Positions 56,062 through 64,000 of a stretch of 64,000 bases of DNA are shown here, one piece after another (within the stretch, counting starts at the first letter, position 1; the number at the start of each line of letters is the position of its first letter). The stretch lies in contig CM041465.1 of assembly GCA_023213395.1 (NCBI GenBank), positions 97,719,741-97,783,740 of the forward strand, given 5' to 3'. The DNA is from Cycas panzhihuaensis. Its lineage: Eukaryota; Cycadophyta. The position numbers and the translations under genes are program-made. Under the pieces are notes generated by a model. The model was not told the DNA's origin. It saw only the letters and a program-made list of their open reading frames with translations, and searched no databases.

Positions 56062-57500
56062 AATTGTTAGCTTCCCTAGTACTCCTCTTAGCCTCATCAA
56101 AGGAATATGGTCATATAGCTAACACATCAGAATAGAACTGTAGGAGAATCCTCCCATACCCTACCTCTTAATCCTAGATAACTATAGGTATGTACTATTT
56201 ATTATATATTACCTCTAGTTCATCCAAACTCCCTGCTCATACCTCCTCACTACTCTTACCTATTGAGCTAAGACCCCTATGAAATTTTAGGTTCTAGCAA
56301 CTTGGAATATGATGATAAGAGTAATGATCCTTCATACAATATAAATCCCCTATATCATCCATATGGTCTCAATGGATATATCATGGGGACCAAACTAGTC
56401 AATAAAACTAGTCATGTACTAACTATAGGTTATCTAAGACTTATCATGCACTACTTTACCAAGTCTAATCCTCTCTTTATGCCATCTCACTCCCAATATC
56501 CTCCTCACATCCCTCAAAGTAATCTATATATCTTTGATCACTCATACTCTAAAGCCATTTCATCCTAGGATATATTAACTAATGAAGTCATGTAATATCT
56601 CATACTCAGTTACTAGTTAGGTCAATCCACTCACCCAAGATAGTCTGCACTCCCTTAATATTGCTCAATTTGCTTCATCCAGCTAAACAACTAGCTCTAT
56701 AATAACCAATCCCTCATTCTCTCATGTCTCTACCTACTCCAAGGGATATATCACATTAAAAAAATTACATTAGATTCTAATTTTCATGTTACAGAAAAAA
56801 ATAATTTTTAATTTCTTTCTTCTCAAACCCAAAAATGTCATAAATCAATTAAAAACATGATTATTTACTCAAAAAAGTGACTATACTATCAAAAACATAA
56901 TTTTGTTATAAAAAATATAATCTCTTTAATTTAGATATCGACTATCTAACTATGTTTTTGATGATATATTCATGTTTTTTATTATGTTTCTACATTTCTT
57001 GCTATGTAAAATCATGTTTTTAATTAAAAATTTTAGTTTAAAAAGAAAATCTAAATAAGTCTTACCAGATATCTTGCCCATCACTGTATCATATCTATAT
57101 CTATCTCCTAAAGTTGGTCCCTCACTAAAATAGCTCTAGAACACCTTAGAAAATATGTGAAAAGGCCCTTAGATAACTCAATTTTCTAACTCCCTTATGT
57201 GAAAATGAAATTAAAAGTATTCATTTTTCTTTAAAAGGAGAGGGTCCTTTTCTCTTTTTCTAAGAAAGTTTTTTTCTTTCATCGATTGAGTTTATTCATG
57301 TAAATCCTAACCCTTTAGAGTCATTATTCTTGGATAAAATCTCTCTAAAATAGAAAATAAGGTTTCTTCTATCTATTAGGATTAATTATTGACTTTAATA
57401 TCCTTATTTTTCATGGAGCTTTTTGGAGACCTGAATGTTATATCTTTTATTCATGTTAATATTTAAATCGACTCTTAGTTTGGTCTCCAAAATTCTCTAA
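56062..57500. other. T1 3' region right of CopC
   Basis: Continues the T1 3' region interrupted by CopC. The - strand at 56062-56370 has protein-like stretches (DELEVIYNK, YGRILLQFYSDVLAI), but stop density across 56062-56760 is no lower than chance. An 88-codon + strand open frame at 56302-56565 has no recognisable domain. From 56770 on it is AT-rich with nothing identified. Confidence 0.35.
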
Positions 57501-57510
57501 GCCTTTTTAC

Positions 57511-57725
57511 CTATTAAAGAGCCTAAACTATAACAAGAAATGCTCTGAAACCTAATTTTTGATAAGCTTAAACTATGATAATCAAGCTTTGAAGTCATTA
57601 ATCCTATTAATGAGTTTAAACTATGATGAAAGGCTCTAAAAAGTCACCTACTAATGAGTCAAAACTATGGTAGTCCAAGGCTCCAAAAAGTCACATATTA
57701 ATGAGCCTAGAAAAATATGATAGAG
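57511..57725. repeat. degenerate tandem repeat, about 46-bp unit x 5
   Basis: Units start near 57511, 57555, 57604, 57649 and 57696. Each has a TTAATGAG..TAAACTATGAT core followed by GGCTC.AAAAAGTCAC in the best copies. Tandem repeats in the 3' untranslated region are a known trait of Tat/Ogre elements, which fits the placement before the T1 3' LTR. Confidence 0.75.
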
Positions 57726-58823
57726 TATATCCTTTATGCTTTGGTAAAGGACCTTCCTCCAAGTGTGATTAATGAGAGATAAACTATAACTAATCAGGTT
57801 TTTAAGTCCCATCCAATTTGTAGGCATTTAACATTGCTTTCATATTAAGTGATTATAAATTTAATTTATTTGAGTAAGCCTTTGGGTAGGAACTCTTTAA
57901 TTTATTATTCTAGAAAAATTATAATTGCTTTGTAAGTTAGTAAGCCATCATTCACATACCTCATCCTAAACCTTTTGCCTGATAGAGAATTCTTCACTCT
58001 CATCATTATCACCTTTCACCATCCTACCTCCTTTCTAAAATAGGAGCTTTATATGCCAAGGGAGTAAATGTTTCACCAAAACCTAGCCTCTCATTCATCC
58101 TTATCACTTCTAGTGGGTCTTTTATATTGTTTCATGAGAACATAATTAATTTAAAGTTTTGGTTCATATTGCATTGGGCCATGTCTTGATGAAATATTAT
58201 ATTACTTTCATTGATGATGTATGTTAAATAATTATAGTTATATTATTATGTTATTTTGCCTATCAATGAGTGATAACTATGGCCATTAGATCTTTCTTCA
58301 TGATCGTTCTCACTCAAGTTTCCTTTAGAACAATTATTTATTTCATTTTTCTATCTTTATTTCATCCTTTGATGATCTCTTTTTTATTATTTTTAGGCCT
58401 GTGCTTATTGTTTTCATCCTCTTTGGGCTATTTTTCTCATTGATTGAGTCATTTATACTTAAACCTTTTTAATAAAAATCACTTTTTTGACTTTTCATTG
58501 AGTTAATTTGACCTCCTAATTCATCACATTTTTGGTCTTACTAAAAATGTAATTGATTGTATTTTATGAAGAAGATCATATCTATTGTTATTCATAAAAT
58601 GTAACTAGTCACATTTTTTATTATCATGCATATAAATTTTTTTAGTACACTAGTTTGCTATGCAACCACCTAGATTTGATAGAAACTTACTTGTTTCATA
58701 CCTAGAAGCTTTCAAAACCTGAGAGTGTTATATCATTCATGAGTTTCGATGTGTTAGAGATCAAGTTTTGGTATTCTTCTTAAGATTTTAAGAGATTCTT
58801 CTCTTCCTCTTTTTGAAGAACTA
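57726..58823. other. T1 3' untranslated region, last part
   Basis: AT-rich, with no ORF, repeat pair or domain that I can support. Confidence 0.45.
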
Positions 58824-58835
58824 TTTTAAGGAGAA
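58824..58835 (+). promoter_or_regulatory. probable T1 polypurine tract
   Basis: TTTTAAGGAGAA directly before TGTCAAGCCC, taken as the start of the T1 3' LTR. Confidence 0.5.
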
Positions 58836-60380
58836 TGTCAAGCCCAAAAGAAGATTCTTAAAGCTCTATTTTGTTGACTCACTATTGTATGAATCTTGAT
58901 GGTTGTTGCTTCTAAAGTATATGGTTTCTTACAAGTTTCTTTAGCTTCAAACTTCTTCTACTTGGTAAGATCTTTCGTTTTTAGTTTCTTACATTTCTCC
59001 TTTCTTTTTGGTGATTGTTTATAATTAGAATTATTCCTCTCTTCTTATTGATATTTGAGACACTTTTGTTGGTAATTTTTTCCTTAGGAACTTAGTTGAA
59101 AGGTTAGACCTTTATGAGAAGAGTAAGGGTAGACTATTCTGAATAATGATCATCTCTTCACTAAATTAATAGCTACTCTCTCCCATTCATTTTTAGTTGT
59201 CCAAGTCCCTAAGCAATCTTATTTTATTTTTACTTATTTATGGCTATTATTGAGCTATCTACTTATTTGTTTCTTCTTTTCCTTATTGGTTTTAAAGGAA
59301 AGCCTAAAGAAGTTTGATCATATTTCAAAGAGAGAATATCATTCTAATGCAAACATTCATCATTAGACTAAAGATTACATAAAGTTGTTAGTTTTGTCCT
59401 ATTTGGCTTCATTCTCTTTATTTTCTACTTGGGTAAGGAATTAAATCTAAATATATAATGATATATCTTTGATGTGATCAGATCATATAAGATTCAAAGA
59501 TCCTATGATGTTCAAAAGACTCCATTTGTGATAAAATCTCTCTATTTTCCTAGTTTATCATTTGTTTTTAGGTGGTGATTTGATTATGGTTAATTTCATG
59601 TAATTTTTATGGTTTGAATATCATTCATAACAACAAAAATATATCATTGAAATATCTCTTTTTCTTTTAAAATTATTTTCTAAAACAAAAGATATCATAT
59701 GATTGAAATAAATGCTTCATATAAACATTAAATATTATTTAATCTCTTATTAATTTCTATATGTAGTTGCATGTTATGCTAGTTGCATTTCACATTTATC
59801 TTTCTCATTGAAAAGTATATATTACATCTAGAGGAAATAGTTTTTTTTTTTTTTTCATTTTAGTATGCTTCATTTTATAAAGAAAAGAAAAAGATATTAC
59901 ATGTATGTTTTGTTTTCTTATTTGTTTGATTGAAAAGAAGGTGGATAGATCTTTTAGTTTCATCATTTACTCTTGTGATTCCATTTTACTTAAATTTAAA
60001 AAAAAAAAGTAAAAAAAAAAAAGAGAAAAAATCCTTTTATTACTTAACCCCTTTTCCTTCATTTTAGTTAAACATAAAAGGTTAAAAAAATAGGAGGAAA
60101 TGACTCCCTAGGAAGGACACAAGATACATTGTTAGCATAATCTTAAATTTAGAACTCCTCTATTTCATTGTATAGGCTAGTAGATTCAACCATCCCCCTT
60201 ACATCCTAGACTTTACTGCTTCATTCCTATCTTAATTAAATGGCATAATTAGATGGAGACTCCTTAGGAGTTCAAAAAGGTGGTCCCTTAGGTTCCCTAG
60301 GGCTTATTGTCTCTTAGCTTAGATTTGAAATAAAGAAAGCATATTTCGAGTTGAGAGATATTTGGTTTAGGCATAATCAA
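58836..60380 (+). repeat. T1 3' LTR (about 1.54 kb)
   Basis: 58907 onward matches 1561-3029 in the same orientation. The first 71 bp have no partner in the window. Homology ends at about 60380-60392 (CATGCTATCT). Contains low-complexity A/T runs at 59840-59850 and 59998-60025. Confidence 0.65.
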
Positions 60381-60490
60381 AGCATGCTATCTAGTATGGT
60401 ATTAAAGTTGATCCATTATAAATTATAGTATGATTTTAGAGATCTAAGTTTAAATCCTTAGAGAATAGACTTTTAGAGCCTATTTCTTAG
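60381..60490. other. short flank between T1 and CopK
   Basis: TATGGTATTAAAGTTGATCC at 60394 resembles a mutated PBS plus leader, but no matching LTR supports it. Five bases CTTAG at 60486-60490 precede the CopK LTR. Confidence 0.3.
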
Positions 60491-60955
60491 TGATGGAGGA
60501 TGGATGTATACCTAGTTTGGAATCTAAGTTCAAAGCTCATGACATCCTCATTAACATTTATTAAACAAAAAAATAAAATAAAGATAAGCACTAAAATATA
60601 AGCATAAGAATTAATCTTGAATGCTTCAAATAAAAGTATATGTATTACATTCATCATCAATGAAAAATTATAATGCAATATAATATGAAGAATGCCTCAT
60701 ACATAAGATAAAATGGAGACAATTATAAATTATAGGAAGGTGAATCAAAATGTTATGAAAAGGTGTCAAATATACCTTGCATTATTATAATAATTAAGAC
60801 ACCTTCATATCAGAATAAAATAATACCCCATGCTACTAGGTTTACAACATTAATTTATGACTTAACATATTTATATATAATGAAGCCCTCATAATAAATA
60901 TATACATCATTAACATTAATGGTATAAAGATTAATAAATTAATAAAATAAATATT
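60491..60955 (-). repeat. probable CopK 3' LTR
   Basis: AT-rich stretch from a TG on the + strand (60491) to the purine-rich region at about 60956-60975 that precedes it in the element's sense (GCAGGGCAATAGAAGAA). Without the second copy the ends are approximate. Confidence 0.5.
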
Positions 60956-60975
60956 AATTCTTCTATTGCCCTGCT

Positions 60976-61560
60976 TTAATGATGATTTCATTAATTTTAA
61001 CATTGAGGCCAAGCTAAAACCTTTCAAATTTATTGCGAGAGAGTGCTTTCATAAAGATATCTACAATATATTCTTCGATGGACATGTGGATCAAATCAAT
61101 CTCACCACCTTGTATATGCTCCCTAATAAAGTGATAGTAAACCTCAATGTATTTCATTCTAGCATGGAACATAAGATTCTTGGTCAATTTTAGAACACCT
61201 TGGTTATCATAAAACAAATAAGTAGCTTATATTTGATTAAGTCCAAGCTCTTCTAGAATCCTCCTAAGATAAATAGCCTTAGTAGTAATGCTAACAACCA
61301 CTTTATACTCAACTTTAGTTAAAGAAAGTATGGCATTAGGCTACTATTTATAAGACCATAAAACTGAAGCTAAACCCAGGTTGAAATAGTAATCTAAAGT
61401 TGATCTATCTTTACATCTAGCCCAATTTACATCTCTATAGATTATCAATAAAGGATTCTTTGCATGATAATAATCAAGTCCAGACTGAAGAGTAGCCTAA
61501 AGATATTTTGAGATTCTCATTGTTGCTTTCTAATATGAGACTATAGTTTGTGTCATAAAC
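60976..61560 (-). pseudogene. CopK RNase H
   Basis: 61217-61014 is open on the - strand: FYDNQGVLKLTKNLMFHARM, KYIEVYYHFIREHIQGGEID and VDIFMKALSRNKFE, the end of copia RNase H. The upstream motifs (TEAEY-like) are in 61280-61320. Confidence 0.85.
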
Positions 61561-62532
61561 CTAGAATAGATCTCAATAGTGTATGTAATGTTTGGACAAA
61601 TATGCATGAGGTAAATGAGTTTTTGCAAAATCTATCTATATAATGTTATATCCATAGGTTTTCCATGCTCATCAATATCCAATTTTAGACCTATCTTCAT
61701 AGGAGTTAGTGATGGTTTACATTCATCCATCCTATATTTTTGAAAAAATTCTTTTATATATTTTAATTTTGAAAGGAAAAATATGGCTTGGATCCTATCA
61801 GACTTCCATGCTAAGAATGTAATAGAGCAACCCAAGGTCAATCATCTAGAAGTTTCTCTTTAATACTCCTTAGAGATTTGAAATCCACTATATATTATTG
61901 TTAGTTATCAATAAATCATCAACATAGAGTATGATAAGAGTGTTCAACCCATTATAGATTTTCATGTATAGATTTGAACCTAATAATTAGTGGATAAATC
62001 CATGCTTCTAGAAACAACCATCAATCTTCACATACCAAGTGTGAGGTGATTATTTAAGGCCATATAATACCTTTTTAAGTTTATAAACCATGTGTTATTT
62101 TTCATAAACCACAAAGCTGAGAGGCTAATTTATATAGATTTTCTCTTGCAAGTTACCATATAAGAAGATATTTTTTACATCTATTTGGTATACAATCCAT
62201 TTACATTAAGCTACAAGTGCCTAAACAAGCCTAACAATAGTCATGTTGGCAACTAGTGCAAATATATCATCATAGTCAATTCCTTTAATCTATCTAAAAC
62301 CATTAGCAACCAAATGAGCTTTATGTCACTAAATAGAGCCATCTACATGAAGCTTTATTTTGTAAATCCATTTACAGTTAATTGGTTTCTTCCTTTCGAG
62401 CATCTTAACAAGCTTCCACATATCATTTTGTAGAATTGAATCTATTTCATCAATCATTACTACTTGCCATTTTGGATCTATAATAGATTCCTCAAAAGTA
62501 AAGGGTTCAAGAGCTAATAATACTTTTGCCAT
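61561..62532 (-). pseudogene. CopK reverse transcriptase
   Basis: The N terminus is open at 62532-62329 (WQVVMIDEIDSILQNDMWKL, then KKPINCKWIYKIKLHVDGSI). The catalytic box near 61930-61910 reads ILYVDDLLI, intact. The thumb is at 61841-61632 with FFQKYRMDECKPSLTPMK. A few stops. Some TAA/TAG sit where Gln or Trp is expected. Confidence 0.88.
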
Positions 62533-63742
62533 TAAGTGAACTTAATGGATAACTTATACTTTAATTGTCTCTTCACTTGTTATGGTGGTAAAGAAGTAGA
62601 AGAGATCATCTACATATACCATTTAGATAACCATTTTGAAGTAGTCTCATCCTAAATATCCTTTAAAGGACTGATGGGAGAAGATGTGGAAGTAGAGGAA
62701 GTGGAGAAGACATGGAATTAAGAGTAAATGTAGATGTTATAAGAGTATATATTGGAAGTATATTTTTTTGATTAGAAGGCTCAACTAGTGCTTTATTTGA
62801 CTAATCATCAAAGGATAACATCTAATTAATATCAACATCCTAGTTCTCTTCTAAAAATGTAACATCCTGAGATGTATGCATTTAGTTGGTGGTAGGATTA
62901 TACAATTTATATGCTTTGTAGCTAGGTTAATAACTAATGAAAATTCATTTCCTAATCTTATAATATAACGTTTTCCTCTATTCTTTTGGTCTAATCATAT
63001 ATGTTATATAATCAAAAGTACACAAGTGTGAAACCATAGGATTTTTACCTAACTAGGCCTCTTTGGGAATGATGTTTAACATGACCTTGGTAGGACTTTT
63101 ATTTGTAAGGTATATAGCTATATAAAGGGATTTAGCCCAAAATTGAAGACCTAAACTCTTGGAGACAAGCATAGCTTTATCTTTGCTAACCAAGGTCTAA
63201 TTCATTCACTCATCAACACCATTCTACTCAAGAGCATATGCGATAGACAATTGTTATTTGCTACTATTATCTTTATAAAACCAGGTGAATGCATTAGATG
63301 TATATTCACTTGCATTATCATAATGAAGGATTCTTAATAGCTTTCTAGATTCAGTTTTAGCACCATGCTTAAATTCCTTGAACTTATTAAAAGCTTCTAA
63401 TTATTTCTTCATGAAATATACCTAGACTTTCCTAGAGAAATCATTAATGAATATGATAAAGTAGCAATAAGCTCCAAAGGATATCTAAGACATGGGTCTA
63501 TAGATGTCTGAATGTACTAAGCTTAAAGGTGCCTTAGCATGTTAGGCTCTCTTATTTGACCTGAAACAAGACCGATGGTATTTGAGAATTACACAAGCCT
63601 CATAAAAGTATTTAGTCTCCTTAATGTTTGGTATGTTATGCACCACATTCAATTTATAACGTAGATGAAGGTTGGCCATATTTAAGTGACCTAGATGTTG
63701 ATGCTACAACTAGTCTTTTGAAATCTTTAGAGAAATATATAT
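62533..63742 (-). pseudogene. CopK integrase
   Basis: On the - strand: zinc region HQHLGHLNM...YEACVI at about 63705-63590, then LVHSDIYRPMS (first Asp), FINDFSRKV, LHYDNASEYTS (second Asp) and NGVDE (catalytic Glu), then LTNKSPTKVM. Stops are mostly Gln/Trp losses. The linker to RT covers 62533-62850. Confidence 0.85.
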
Positions 63743-64000
63743 CTAAGAAACAAATTGATCATCTAAATTTGATGTCAAAGTAGAAGGATTAGGAGCTAAA
63801 GCTATATTATTGCAAGAATTGACTTTAGGTGTATGGATCAATGGTCTAATCACTGCATCATATTCGCAAAGTCCCTGATCTTCATATACTAAGGAAATTA
63901 ACTTTCCATTTAGATCAGTAATTAAGCATTTTATAAGATGACTAAGCAAAACATCAAAGTTTTATTTATTTATTTAGCTAACTAAAAGTAAGTTATGTGT
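63743..64000 (-). pseudogene. CopK pre-integrase region (protease end)
   Basis: 63949-63743 is open: MLSHLIKCLITDLNGKLISL, YEDQGLCEYDAVI and ALAPNPSTLTSNLDDQFVS. By order it lies between protease and the integrase zinc region. The protease loop itself is beyond the window. Confidence 0.6.

Larger units (their letters stand above)
1561..60380 (+). mobile_element. T1: Tat/Ogre-like Ty3/gypsy retrotransposon, host of the nest
   Basis: A pair of direct repeats (1561-3029 and 58836-60380) brackets a + strand set of gypsy domains in the order gag, protease, RT, RNase H, integrase. The first repeat is followed by a Tat-type PBS rather than the initiator-Met type of the other elements. The second is preceded by a purine tract. 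The long non-coding stretch after pol, with tandem repeats and possible antisense coding, is typical of the Tat lineage. Subtracting CopA, ChrF, CopD and CopC (with one TSD copy each) from 58.8 kb leaves about 16.2 kb, a plausible Tat size. No TSD was confirmed, so pairing the two repeats as LTRs of one element is inference. Confidence 0.6.
60491..64000 (-). mobile_element. CopK: Ty1/copia element, cut by the window end
   Basis: Read on the - strand from the window end: pre-integrase, integrase, RT, RNase H, a purine-rich stretch and an apparent 3' LTR at 60491-60955. gag and the 5' LTR lie outside. It has no close relative among the other elements here. Confidence 0.85.

Noticed and set aside
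56302-56568. 88-codon + strand ORF as a host gene
   Set aside because: No motif, no similarity I recognise, and it lies within T1 3' region sequence; kept only as a mention.
60394-60415. PBS-like TATGGTATTAAAGTTGATCC after the T1 3' LTR copy
   Set aside because: Taking it as a PBS would make 58836-60380 a 5' LTR of another element, but the other copy of this LTR has a Tat-type PBS and no downstream domains support a second element here.
1-64000. Host genes, tRNA, rRNA or CRISPR-like arrays
   Set aside because: None seen by reading both strands; all supported coding is retroelement-derived, and regular spacer-repeat structure is absent.

Overview
This window looks like intergenic DNA from a large, AT-rich seed-plant nuclear genome. 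I found no host gene, rRNA, tRNA or CRISPR array. Almost everything is decayed LTR retrotransposon, of both Ty1/copia and Ty3/gypsy types, nested inside one another. Boundaries come from paired LTRs, target-site duplications (TSDs), primer binding sites (PBS, mostly initiator-Met type) and polypurine tracts (PPT). Most in-frame stops are explained by C-to-T or G-to-A changes, the signature of deaminated methylated cytosine. The species cannot be named; low GC plus old nested elements would fit, for example, a gymnosperm (inference only). Element names (T1, CopA and so on) are my own labels.

Backbone: T1 is a Tat/Ogre-like Ty3/gypsy element on the + strand. Its LTR copies lie at about 1561-3029 and 58836-60380, with a PBS at 3032, gag pieces at 3050-3909, 16591-17028 and 28838-30114, protease to integrase at 30115-34420, and a long 3' untranslated region. 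That region holds a possible antisense ORF relic and a tandem repeat of about 46 bp. Removing the insertions leaves about 16 kb of T1.

Insertions into T1: CopA (3915-16585, -, copia, TSD GTTAG) and ChrF (17029-28832, +, chromovirus-type gypsy) lie in the gag region. CopD (37560-42852, -) and CopC (43199-56061, -), two members of one copia family, lie in the 3' region.

Second-level insertions: CopE (5004-10208, +) splits the RNase H region of CopA. It is the youngest and best preserved element, with 217-bp LTRs differing at about 8 sites. CopG (18904-24134, -, TSD AACTC) sits in ChrF. CopB (47347-54869, +), a relative of CopA, sits in the gag of CopC. Two of these insertions can be proved from the window itself, because uninterrupted paralogous copies show the empty sites.

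Edges: the window opens with the 3' end of CopZ (1-814, +, same family as CopC/CopD) and closes inside CopK (60491-64000, -, copia). No element is likely to be autonomous now. CopE is nearest to intact, and its proteins could be read only past several stops and frameshifts. The least ordinary stretches are the inside of CopG, where gag and integrase are replaced by about 3 kb of other DNA including a CpG-rich block, and the possible antisense coding relic in the T1 3' region.
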